Positions 46,823 to 54,698 of a DNA stretch of 64,000 bases are shown in pieces (position 1 is the stretch's first letter; each line of letters begins with the position of its first letter). The DNA comes from Teichococcus oryzae. GTDB lineage: Bacteria > Pseudomonadota > Alphaproteobacteria > Acetobacterales > Acetobacteraceae. Below the pieces are notes generated by a model, which did not search any database, had not been told where the DNA came from, and worked only from the letters and a program-made list of their open reading frames with translations. The stretch lies in contig NZ_VUKA01000008.1 in the NCBI RefSeq assembly GCF_008386565.1, positions 1-64,000 of the forward strand. Reading direction: 5' to 3'. The position numbers and the translations under genes were made by a program.

Positions 46823-48078
46823 GGCTGCGTTTCTCCACTATGGTCCTGTTGCCGGCCGGGGGCCGCGAACTCGGCGCGGATGGCGGCGCTGTGCTCCCCG
46901 ATCGCGGGAACCGGTCCCAGCGCCGGGGCGGCGCCATCGGCGAGGGCGGGCGGCGCGACGATCGAGGCCATGCCGCCCGGCGTTTCCACCGGCACGCGGC
47001 GCAGCGCCGGATGGCCGGGAAGGTCGGGCAGCTCATTGACGAAGCCGAAGGCGGTGCGGGCGCGGTTGAGGCGCTCCGCCGCCTCGGCGCGGCTCAGCGC
47101 GCCGAGGCGGGCCGCCACCAGCGCATCCACCTCGGGCCGGTTGCCGACGCGGGCGTTGTTGCTGTTGAAGCCGGGGCGCGTGGCCAGCCCGGCATCCTGC
47201 AGCACCACCTCGCAGAACTGCGCCCATTCGCGCTCGTTCTGGATCGAGATCAGCACCAGGCTGCCATCGGCCGTCGGGAAGGCGCCATAGGGGCAGATGG
47301 AGGGATGCGCGAGGCCCACGCGCTGCGGCACCTTGCCCGTGCCTTCGTAGTAGAGCAGCGGCACGTTCATCCAGTCGGCCATGCCGTCGAACAGGCTGAC
47401 CTCCAGCTTGCGGCCCTGCCCGGTGATGCCGCGCGCGATCAGCGCCTCCAGCACCGCCGCATGCGCCGCCATGCCGCAGGCCACGTCGCAGACCGAGACG
47501 CCGACGCGCCCGGGCCCGGCGGGATGCCCGGTGATCGAGGCCAGCCCGCTTTCCGCCTGCACCAGCAGGTCATAGGCCTTCATGCTGGCATAAGCGTTGT
47601 TGGCGCCGTAGCCGCTGACATCCACGGTGATCAGGCGGGGATAGCGGCGGCGCAACTCGTCCGAGCCGAAGCCGGCCCGTTCCGCCGCGCCGGGCGCCAG
47701 GTTCTGGATGAACACGTCGGCGCCTTCCAGGATCCGGTGCAGCAGCGCCGCGTCCTCCGGGTCCTTGATGTCGGCGACGAGGCTCTGCTTGCCGCGGTTG
47801 AGCCAGACGAAATAGCTCGACAACCCATGCACGGCGGCATCGTAGCCGCGTGCGAAATCGCCTTCCGGCCGCTCGATCTTGATGACCCGGGCGCCCGCAT
47901 CGGCGAGGCGGGAGGAGCAATAGGGCGCTGCCACCGCCTGTTCCAGCGTCACCACCGTCAGCCCGGCCAGCGGTCCGTTCTGGAGCCCGTTCTGCTGGGG
48001 CGCGCTCACGCGAACGGCCCCGGCACGCTCCGCGCCAACAATTTCGCCGCAACCCTTATCGTGCTCGTCATGATCCAT
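46819..48078 (-). CDS. CaiB/BaiF (family III) CoA-transferase
   Basis: This is a 419-residue family III CoA-transferase. The N-terminal CoA-binding part reads LTVVTLEQAVAAPYCSSRLADAG with VIKIERPEGDFARGYD. Asp170 in MKAYDLLVQAESG is the expected catalytic aspartate. GRKLEVSLFDGMADWM and the C-terminal wrap-around are typical. The first 30 residues are weak, and GTG or ATG starts further in are possible. It probably activates a mono- or dicarboxylate with CoA from succinyl-CoA or acetyl-CoA. It lies 29 bases downstream of the importer ATPase gene. Confidence 0.9.
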   Translation of the reverse strand: MDHDEHDKGCGEIVGAERAGAVRVSAPQQNGLQNGPLAGLTVVTLEQAVAAPYCSSRLADAGARVIKIERPEGDFARGYDAAVHGLSSYFVWLNRGKQSLVADIKDPEDAALLHRILEGADVFIQNLAPGAAERAGFGSDELRRRYPRLITVDVSGYGANNAYASMKAYDLLVQAESGLASITGHPAGPGRVGVSVCDVACGMAAHAAVLEALIARGITGQGRKLEVSLFDGMADWMNVPLLYYEGTGKVPQRVGLAHPSICPYGAFPTADGSLVLISIQNEREWAQFCEVVLQDAGLATRPGFNSNNARVGNRPEVDALVAARLGALSRAEAAERLNRARTAFGFVNELPDLPGHPALRRVPVETPGGMASIVAPPALADGAAPALGPVPAIGEHSAAIRAEFAAPGRQQDHSGETQP

Positions 48079-48107
48079 TTCCAGGTCTTGCTTGGCGGGA
48101 AGCGCCG

Positions 48108-48764
48108 TCAGGCGGCGGCGATTTCCCCGCGTTCGATGACAAAGGTGCTGTCCACCAGGGAACGCAGAAGATCGGGGCTGCTTTCGGTGATCAGGATGGC
48201 GACATCCGGCAGCGCGCTGCGCAGCCGCCCCAGCGCCTCGGCGTAGCGCAGGGCGAGTGCGGGGGCGAGGCCCTGGAAGGGCTCGTCCAGCAGCACGGCG
48301 CGGGTGCCCACCATCAGCGCGCGGCCCAGCGCCACCATCTTGCCCTGCCCGCCCGACAGCCCCGCGGCGCGGCGCGGCGCGAAGTCGCGCAGTTCCGGCA
48401 GCAGCGAATAAACCGCCTCCAGCCGGCGCGTGATCTCGCTGCCCGGCAGGCCGAGCACCTGCGCCGGCAGCAGCATGTTCTCCCGCACGGTGAAGGCGCC
48501 GAACAGCTTGCGCTCCTCCGGCGCGTAGCCGATGCCAAGACGGGCGCGGTGATGCGCCGGCAGGGCGGTGCAGGGCTTGCCGTCCAACGCCACCTCCCCC
48601 GAACTGGGCGCCAGCAGCCCCATCAGCGTGCGCAGGGTGGTGGTCTTGCCGGCGCCGTTGCGGCCGATCAGCGCCACCCGCCCGCCCGGCGGCACCGCGA
48701 GCGAAACGCGCCGCAGCACCGGCGCCCCGGCGATCTCCACCGACACGCCGTCAAGTCGCAGCAT
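48108..48764 (-). CDS. ABC importer ATPase, LivF type (second system)
   Basis: This is a 218-residue ATPase. Walker A is GRNGAGKTTTLR near residue 36, the signature LSGGQGKMVALGRALM, and Walker B AVLLDEPFQGLAP. The start is ATG 48764, overlapping the LivG-type gene by 14 bases; the longer frame to 48815 runs inside that gene. ITESSPDLL replaces the usual switch-His segment of LivF (VEQN), so the H-loop residue is not obvious. Confidence 0.88.
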   Translation of the reverse strand: MLRLDGVSVEIAGAPVLRRVSLAVPPGGRVALIGRNGAGKTTTLRTLMGLLAPSSGEVALDGKPCTALPAHHRARLGIGYAPEERKLFGAFTVRENMLLPAQVLGLPGSEITRRLEAVYSLLPELRDFAPRRAAGLSGGQGKMVALGRALMVGTRAVLLDEPFQGLAPALALRYAEALGRLRSALPDVAILITESSPDLLRSLVDSTFVIERGEIAAA

Positions 48765-49545
48765 GGGCACCCTCCTTGCCGGTCCCGGCGCCATCTCCCA
48801 CGGGCGCCACGCCAATGACGTCGCGCAGCACGGCGGGATCGTTCAGGATCTGCTGCGGCGGTCCCAGCGCCATGATCTTGCCCTGGCCCCACACCGCGAC
48901 CCGGTCGGCGAAGCGCGCCACCACCTCCATGTCATGCTCCACGAACACGGCGGTGACCCTGGAATCCCGCAGCACGCGCGTCAGGGTTTCCACCACCGCC
49001 ATCTTCTCGGCCGAGGCGACGCCGCTGGTGGGCTCGTCCATCAGCAGCAGGCGCGGCTTCAGCGCCACCGCCATGGCGATGTCGGCGAGCTTGCGCGCGC
49101 CCTCGTTCAACGCGTCGGCGCGGCGGTCGGCCAGCGGCAGCAGGCCGAAGCGGTCCAGCAATTCCTCCGCCTCGGCGCGGAAGCGGCGTTGCAGCAGGGG
49201 GGCCAGCGGCGCCCATGGCCCGGCCCGCGCGGCGATGGCGAGGGCGGCGTTCTCCAGCACCGTGTGCTCGGTGAAAAGCTGCGGCAACTGGAAGGAGCGG
49301 GCGATGCCGGCCTTGACGATGCGGCGCGGCTTCAGCCCGAGGATCGGCTGCCCGTCATAGGTGATGCTGCCGGCCTGCGGGCGGAGATAGCCGGTGGCCA
49401 TGTTGATGAAGGTGGTCTTGCCGGCGCCGTTCGGGCCGATGATGGCCAGGAACTCGCCTTCCATCACGTCCAGGTCGATGCCGTCGGCGGCCTTCAGGCC
49501 ACCGAAGGCGATGCGCAGCCCGCGGGCGGACAGGAGCACGCTCAT
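48751..49545 (-). CDS. ABC importer ATPase, LivG type (second system)
   Basis: This is a 264-residue ATPase from ATG 49545, which overlaps the permease stop as ATGA. Walker A is GPNGAGKTTFI, Walker B LLLMDEPTSGV, and the switch His lies in VFVEHDMEVV. The signature loop is degenerate (LNEGARKLADIAMAVA). A 16-residue Gly/Ala tail is peculiar to this copy. Confidence 0.9.
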   Translation of the reverse strand: MSVLLSARGLRIAFGGLKAADGIDLDVMEGEFLAIIGPNGAGKTTFINMATGYLRPQAGSITYDGQPILGLKPRRIVKAGIARSFQLPQLFTEHTVLENAALAIAARAGPWAPLAPLLQRRFRAEAEELLDRFGLLPLADRRADALNEGARKLADIAMAVALKPRLLLMDEPTSGVASAEKMAVVETLTRVLRDSRVTAVFVEHDMEVVARFADRVAVWGQGKIMALGPPQQILNDPAVLRDVIGVAPVGDGAGTGKEGAHAAT

Positions 49546-50483
49546 GCCGACCTCCGCCGCGCCAGCAAGGCGCGCCCCATGCCCCACAGCCCGCCGGGCG
49601 CGAACAGGATCACCAGCAGCAGCACCAGGCCGAGGATCATCTGCCAGGCATCGGCCACCAGGGCGGCGGCATAGACCCGCGTCAGCTCATAGGCGACCGC
49701 GCCCAGGAAGGGGCCGAACACGCTGCCGGCGCCGCCCAGGATGGCGATGAACACCAGCTCGCCCGAGGCCGTCCAGTAGGCCAGGGCCGGGGTGACGTGG
49801 CGGGTGGTCATCGCCAGCACCGCGCCGCCGCAGCCGGCCATCAGTGCCGACAACACATAGGCGGCGAGCAGCACGCGGCGCCCTGAGATGCCCATGAACT
49901 CCAGCCGCGTTTCGCGCGTCTTGATGCCGGCCAGGGCCTGCCCCATGGGGGAGGCGAGATAAGCGCGGATCAGCGCGCCGAAGCCCAGGGACAGCAGCAG
50001 CGCCAGCACCAGCATGGCCCAGCCCTGCGCCTCGTTGGACAGGGTCTGGCCCGCGAAGGTGGTGGGCGGCAGGCGGATGCCGTCCGTGCCATGGGTGATG
50101 GCGTAGAACTTCTCCAGCACCGAATAGAACACCATGGACAGCGCCAGGTTCAGCATGCCGAAGAAGATCTCGCGGTAGCGCACCACGAACAGCCCGACCA
50201 CCAGCCCGAGCAGCGCCGCGCCCAGCGCCGCCAGCGGCAGCAGCACCAGGGTTTCTGGCACCACCGATGCGCCGAAGGCCACGGCATAGGCGGCGAAGGC
50301 GAGATACAGCGCGTGCCCGAAGCTCACCTGCCCCGCGCGCAGCAACAGCAGGATGCCGAGCACGGCGAGGCCCTTGGCCAGCGCGATCGTCATCACGAAG
50401 CGCAGCCAGGGCACGGCCCAGGCCAGCGCCAGCACCAGCGCGGCGCCGATCAGCGCCAGCAGGATTTCCGTGGAGCGGCTCAT
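49542..50483 (-). CDS. ABC importer permease, LivM type (second system)
   Basis: This is a 313-residue membrane permease. It has LLLLRAGQVSFGHALYLAFA near residues 44-63 and the coupling segment MGQALAGIKTRETRLEFMGI near 186-205, both LivM hallmarks. It overlaps the LivH-type gene upstream and the LivG-type gene downstream by four bases each. Confidence 0.92.
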   Translation of the reverse strand: MSRSTEILLALIGAALVLALAWAVPWLRFVMTIALAKGLAVLGILLLLRAGQVSFGHALYLAFAAYAVAFGASVVPETLVLLPLAALGAALLGLVVGLFVVRYREIFFGMLNLALSMVFYSVLEKFYAITHGTDGIRLPPTTFAGQTLSNEAQGWAMLVLALLLSLGFGALIRAYLASPMGQALAGIKTRETRLEFMGISGRRVLLAAYVLSALMAGCGGAVLAMTTRHVTPALAYWTASGELVFIAILGGAGSVFGPFLGAVAYELTRVYAAALVADAWQMILGLVLLLVILFAPGGLWGMGRALLARRRSA

Positions 50484-51415
50484 ATGCGTCGGGTCTCCGG
50501 CGTGCCGAACAGGCCCTGGGGCCGGATCAGCAGCACCAGCACCATGATGATGTAGGGCACCACCACCTCCAGCTCCGGCTCGAAATACACGGCGAAGGCG
50601 CGGCCGAGGCCGATCAGCAGGGCGGTGACCGCCGCGCCCTCCACCCGGCCGAGGCCGGCCGTCGCCACCACGGCGAAGCTCAGCACAATGGTCTGCGCCC
50701 CCACGCCCGGCACCAGCGAGGCGACGGGGGAGGCGAGCGCGCCGCCCAGCGCCGCCAGCGCCGCGCCCGCGGTGAAGGTCAGCAGGGTCACCTTGGCGGC
50801 GTCGATGCCCATGGCGCGCGCCGCCTCGCGGTCCTCGGTGACGGCGACGATCATGCGCCCGGCGAGCGTCCGGCGCAGGAACCAGGCGAGGCCCACCAGC
50901 GTCAGCAGGGCGATGCCCGGCAGCACGAAAAGCTGGTAGGCGGTGAAGGGAATGGTGTCGGCCCCGAAGGGGATCTCAACATTGCCGAGCAGCCGCACCG
51001 GCGTGTCCGACACCACGGGCTGCACGCCCCAGACCAGCTTCTGCAGATCCTCCAGCACCATGAACAGGGCAAAGGTGACCAGCAATTGCAGCACCGGCTC
51101 CTGCCCCTCGACCCGGCGCAGCAGCAGGCGCTCGATCACCGGGCCGAGCAGCACGCCGACCAGGGCGGCCGCCACCACCAGCGCCGGCAGCGACAGCCAT
51201 TCCGGCAGGCCGCGCGACGACAGGAACAGGCTGAGCGAGGCCGCGGCATAGCCGCCGATGGCATACAGGCTGCCATGCGCGATGTTCAGGATGCGCAGCA
51301 CCCCGAACACCAGGTTCAGCCCGACCGCCACCATGAACACCGCCGCCGCGTAGGACAGCCCGTCCAGCGTGGCGAGGCCGAGCAGCAGCCCGTTCTGCGA
51401 AAGCCAGTCCCCCAT
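50480..51415 (-). CDS. ABC importer permease, LivH type (second system)
   Basis: This is a 311-residue permease with DGLSYAAAVFMVAVGLNLVF and LRILNIAHGSLYAIGGYAAA near the N-terminus, as in LivH. The coupling loop ITEDREAARAMGID-like segment (VTEDREAARAMGIDAAKV) lies near residues 190-207. It starts nine bases after the receptor stop. Confidence 0.92.
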   Translation of the reverse strand: MGDWLSQNGLLLGLATLDGLSYAAAVFMVAVGLNLVFGVLRILNIAHGSLYAIGGYAAASLSLFLSSRGLPEWLSLPALVVAAALVGVLLGPVIERLLLRRVEGQEPVLQLLVTFALFMVLEDLQKLVWGVQPVVSDTPVRLLGNVEIPFGADTIPFTAYQLFVLPGIALLTLVGLAWFLRRTLAGRMIVAVTEDREAARAMGIDAAKVTLLTFTAGAALAALGGALASPVASLVPGVGAQTIVLSFAVVATAGLGRVEGAAVTALLIGLGRAFAVYFEPELEVVVPYIIMVLVLLIRPQGLFGTPETRRI

Positions 51416-51424
51416 CGGCCTGCC

Positions 51425-52804
51425 TCAGGGCTTGTAGGCGACGGGTTGCGGCAGGGCCTGCACCATGTCGGGCTTCAGCGTCTTCAGCCAGTCGAGGCTC
51501 TTCTGCCCCACCGGCGCCGTCACCGAGGCGGCCGGGAACACCACCATGTCGGTCATCACGGCGAAGGGGTATTTGTCGGTGTGGAGGGTGGTGCCGATCA
51601 GCTGGTCCTCCAGCCCCTGCCCATCCTCGCGGATGCGGACCGAGCCGGTGAGGGAAGGGAATTCCAGCCCCTTGAAGGCCGCCGCCAGCTCGGCATCGGT
51701 GGGCCAGGCGCCGCCCTTGGCCGCGATCGCCTTCTCGTAGGCCGCCTTCATGGCGAACACCGCCTGCGCCATGTGGTGCGTGGAATAGATCGGGTAGGTG
51801 TTGAAGCGCTTGCGGTAGTTCTCGGTGAAGCGGGCCAGCAGCGCCGGGTCGCGCGGGCTCGGGTGCAGGAACCAGTGGTCGCCGCGCGCGCCGATGATGT
51901 GGCCGGCCGGCAGCGACTTGCCCACCCGCTCCAGCGAGGATTCCGCCAACGGCAGCACGAAGGTGGAGCGCTCGAACAGCTTGCGGTCGAAGGACTGGCG
52001 GATGAAGGCATCCAGGTCGCCGCCCCAGGTGGTGGACAGCACCACATCCGGGCGCAGCGCCAGCAGCCGGGTGATCTCGGTGGAGAAATCGGTGGCGCCG
52101 AAGCGCGGGAACAGCTCCGCCGCGACGCGCACCCCGGGCTTCAGCGCCTGCAGGCCGGTGCGGAAGATGTCCCAGGAATCGCGGCCCCAGGCGTAATCCT
52201 GGTTGACCACGGCGATGGAGCGGAAATCCGGCTTGGCGCGCAGCAGGTAGAGCAGCGCCGACAGCACCTCGGGCGTCGCATTGGCCTGGGTGCGGAAGGC
52301 GTATTCGTATTTGCCGTCCTCGAAGATGCGCTGGGTGCCGCAATCCCACAGCAGGGTGGGGCGCTTCATCTCGTCCGACAGCGGCGCGCAGGCCAGGCAG
52401 TCGGCGGAGGAGATGCCGGCGAAGATCAGGTTGACGTTCTCGCTCTGCACCAGCCGGCGGTACTCGCCGACGAAGTGATCGACGCCGGGACCTTCATCGA
52501 CAAAGATCGGGCGCACCTTCACGCCGCCGATGCCGCCCGCCTCGTTCAGCTCGTCGAACAGCATTTCCGCGGCCTGCCGCCCCGGCACGCCGAACACGCT
52601 GGAAGGGCCGGACAGGAAGGTGGCGATGCCGACCTTGATCTCGGCGGGCTTGCTCGCCTGCGCCTGGGCGCTGCGTCCGGCCAGCGCCAGGCTGCCAACG
52701 CCGCCCATGGCGCCGAGCAGCGCGGCGCGGCGCGTGACCGGCCCCAGGACATGTCCGCTGCCCGGCTGCGACAACGCAGGCGGAGCTACGATCTTGGCGA
52801 CCAT
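51425..52804 (-). CDS. branched-chain-type ABC solute receptor (second system)
   Basis: This is a 459-residue receptor, long for the class because of its N-terminus. ATG 52804 is preferred as it lies six bases after a GGGGAGAG site; ATG 52810 overlaps that site too closely and 52918 is not credible. The export signal with twin Arg is PVTRRAALLGAMGGVGSLALA, cleaved near AQA. The mature domain opens EIKVGIATFLSGPSSVFGVP, and AVVNQDYAWGRDSWDIFRTG marks the hinge region. It heads the catabolic operon, so its ligand is probably the organic acid processed by the CaiB/PrpD/ACAD/MaoC enzymes. Confidence 0.9.
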   Translation of the reverse strand: MVAKIVAPPALSQPGSGHVLGPVTRRAALLGAMGGVGSLALAGRSAQAQASKPAEIKVGIATFLSGPSSVFGVPGRQAAEMLFDELNEAGGIGGVKVRPIFVDEGPGVDHFVGEYRRLVQSENVNLIFAGISSADCLACAPLSDEMKRPTLLWDCGTQRIFEDGKYEYAFRTQANATPEVLSALLYLLRAKPDFRSIAVVNQDYAWGRDSWDIFRTGLQALKPGVRVAAELFPRFGATDFSTEITRLLALRPDVVLSTTWGGDLDAFIRQSFDRKLFERSTFVLPLAESSLERVGKSLPAGHIIGARGDHWFLHPSPRDPALLARFTENYRKRFNTYPIYSTHHMAQAVFAMKAAYEKAIAAKGGAWPTDAELAAAFKGLEFPSLTGSVRIREDGQGLEDQLIGTTLHTDKYPFAVMTDMVVFPAASVTAPVGQKSLDWLKTLKPDMVQALPQPVAYKP

Positions 52805-52892
52805 CCCCATCTCTCCCCAGAAATTCTTTGTCTTTGCTCCGGCGCGTCCAGGCGCCGGGCGATGAACTCTGCCCTCGACCATCCGGCCTGTC

Positions 52893-52902
52893 CAATATAT
52901 TG
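52893..52902 (+). promoter_or_regulatory. candidate LysR operator
   Basis: CAATATATTG is a perfect 10-base palindrome, within TCCAATATATTGAA, in the divergent gap, 28 bases before the LysR ATG. An AT-rich palindrome in a very GC-rich setting, placed between a LysR gene and its presumed target operon, is the usual position for a LysR recognition site. Confidence 0.5.
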
Positions 52903-52929
52903 AACCCCGGCTAGCCATAGGGCAGACAT

Positions 52930-53823
52930 ATGGAACTGCGTCACCTTCGCTACTTCGTGGCGGTCGCGGAGGAACTGAACATGACGCGCGCCGCCGCCCG
53001 CCTCGGCCTGGCGCAGCCGCCCTTGAGCCAGCAGATGCAGCAGTTGGAGCGGCTGGTGGGCGTGACGCTGTTTCACCGCCTGCCGCGCGGCGTGGCCCTG
53101 ACCGAGGCGGGACAGCGCCTGCTGCGCGACGCCCGCTCCATCCTGGCGCAGCTTGACCAGGCCGCCGACAACGCCCGCGCGGCGGCGCGCGGGGAACTGG
53201 GCACGATCCGCATCGGCTTCACATCCTCGGCCTCGTTCAACCCGTTCGTCACCCGCGTGATCCGCGACTTCCGCGCCGAGTTCCCGCAGGTCGGCGTGCA
53301 GCTGATGGAGGAGAACACGGCGGCGCTGCTGGCGCGCTTCCGGGTCCTGCAACTGGACGCCGCCTTTATCCGCCCGGCGGCGGCCGAAACCGAGGGGCTG
53401 GAGGAGGAGGTGCTGTTCCACGAGGAGATGCTGGTCGCCCTGCCGGTCGGCCACCGCCTCGAGGCGTGGTCCGCCGTGCCGCTGGCGGAGCTGGCAACGG
53501 AAACCTTTATCCTCTACCCGCGCCGCAATGGCAGCGCGCTGTATGACGCCATTGTGGGCGGCTGCCTCGCCGCCGGCTTCAGCCCGCAGATCGGCCAGGA
53601 GGCGCCGCAGATGGGCTCCACCGTGACGCTGGTGGCGGCGGGCATCGGCATCTCCATTGTGCCGGCCTCGATGCGCCACCTCCACACGCCCGGCGTGACC
53701 TATCGCCCGATCGAGGGGGATGCCCCGCGTGCGCCCATGAGCCTGGTGCTGCAACGCCGCGCCGCGCCGGCGGTGACGGCGGCCTTCCGCGACCTGGTGC
53801 GCAGCCGCCTGCACACCGCCTGA
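52930..53823 (+). CDS. LysR-family transcriptional regulator
   Basis: This is a 297-residue regulator. The HTH is MELRHLRYFVAVAEELNMT then RAAARLGLAQPPLSQQMQQL. The effector domain begins at GTIRIGFTSSASFNPFVTR near residue 95 in the style of BenM/CatM-type proteins. It is divergent from the ABC/CaiB/PrpD operon and probably activates it in response to the substrate or an intermediate. PaiB-like gene converges downstream. Confidence 0.93.
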   Translation: MELRHLRYFVAVAEELNMTRAAARLGLAQPPLSQQMQQLERLVGVTLFHRLPRGVALTEAGQRLLRDARSILAQLDQAADNARAAARGELGTIRIGFTSSASFNPFVTRVIRDFRAEFPQVGVQLMEENTAALLARFRVLQLDAAFIRPAAAETEGLEEEVLFHEEMLVALPVGHRLEAWSAVPLAELATETFILYPRRNGSALYDAIVGGCLAAGFSPQIGQEAPQMGSTVTLVAAGIGISIVPASMRHLHTPGVTYRPIEGDAPRAPMSLVLQRRAAPAVTAAFRDLVRSRLHTA

Positions 53824-53829
53824 GGCGCA

Positions 53830-53846
53830 AGCCCGGGCGCCGGGCT
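53830..53846. terminator. short hairpin between convergent LysR and PaiB-like genes
   Basis: AGCCCGG and CCGGGCT (53830-53836 and 53840-53846) form a seven-base stem with a three-base loop, spanning almost the whole gap between the two stops. Confidence 0.45.
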
Positions 53847-54469
53847 CAGCGCGGGATCAGCGCGCCCATCGCCTGGTCGGCGGGATCGTCGCTGGCGGCC
53901 AGCCCGGCCGCCACGCCCTCCCGGTCGGCCTCGCTGCGGTTCTGGCTCAGCTTGCGCTTGCCTTCCAGCCGCGCGATCGGCAGGCGCAGGCCGACAATGC
54001 CGCGCAGTTGCGCCCGCACGAAGCTTTCCGGCGCATCGGCCACGGCCCAGGGCATGGCCCGCCCGGCTTCGTGTTGTTCCGTGAGGCGGCTGACCACGGC
54101 CAGCAGCCGCCCAGGGTCCTCGAAGAACTCGATGGGGCCGGTGGCGTGGACGGTGACATAGTTCCAGGTCGGCACGACCTTGCCGCTTTCCGCCTTGGTG
54201 GGATACCAGCCGGGCGAGACATAGGCGTCCGGTCCCATGAAGATGGCCAGGGCCTCCCCGAGGGCGGGCTGCTTCCATTGCGGGTTGGCGCGGGCCAGAT
54301 GGCCGTACAGCACGCCCTGCTCGCCTTCGGCTTCTTCCAGGAACAGGGGCAGGGGCGTGGCCAGCAACCCCTCCGCGGTGGCCGTGACCAGGTTGGCCAG
54401 CCGCGCCGCGCGGATCGCCCCGTGCAGGCTGGCAAGCTCGGTGTCGCGGAAGGCGGGAGGCACATACAT
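53846..54469 (-). CDS. PaiB-like FMN-binding protein
   Basis: This is a 207-residue FMN-binding split-barrel protein of the PaiB group. MYVPPAFRDTELASLHGAIR, LATPLPLFLEE, LYGHLARANPQWK, SPGWYPTK, VVPTWNYVTVHATG and LSQNRSEADREGV are the family signatures in order. The start ATG 54469 has an AGGAG site. In Bacillus PaiB negatively affects sporulation and protease genes; in proteobacteria the role is unclear, and an enzymatic heme/flavin role is possible. It is divergent from ilvD. Confidence 0.9.
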   Translation of the reverse strand: MYVPPAFRDTELASLHGAIRAARLANLVTATAEGLLATPLPLFLEEAEGEQGVLYGHLARANPQWKQPALGEALAIFMGPDAYVSPGWYPTKAESGKVVPTWNYVTVHATGPIEFFEDPGRLLAVVSRLTEQHEAGRAMPWAVADAPESFVRAQLRGIVGLRLPIARLEGKRKLSQNRSEADREGVAAGLAASDDPADQAMGALIPR

Positions 54470-54698
54470 CGGGACGGCTCCTGGGAAACGGCGCTGGCGG
54501 GTGGAACAGAGAACCATGCCTGCTGCCGCCCGGGTAAGGTCTTCCCGCGCCGCCGCCATGCCGCAGGGGCAGGGCGCCTGTTCGTCCACAAGGATTGGCT
54601 CCATGGGGCCAAGGGCGCTAAACCCGCAATGAACCGGCCGCGCAGCCTTGAACGCGATGGCCGACACCGGCTTCCCTGCCCGCTGGAGGAACATCACC

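Noticed and set aside
42364-52804. Possible polyketide or siderophore cluster
   Set aside because: CoA-transferase, dehydrogenase and hydratase genes could suggest it, but there is no ketosynthase, carrier protein or adenylation domain.
50267-52903. 878-codon frame opposite the second importer
   Set aside because: Antisense to well-recognised receptor and permease genes; no domain structure.
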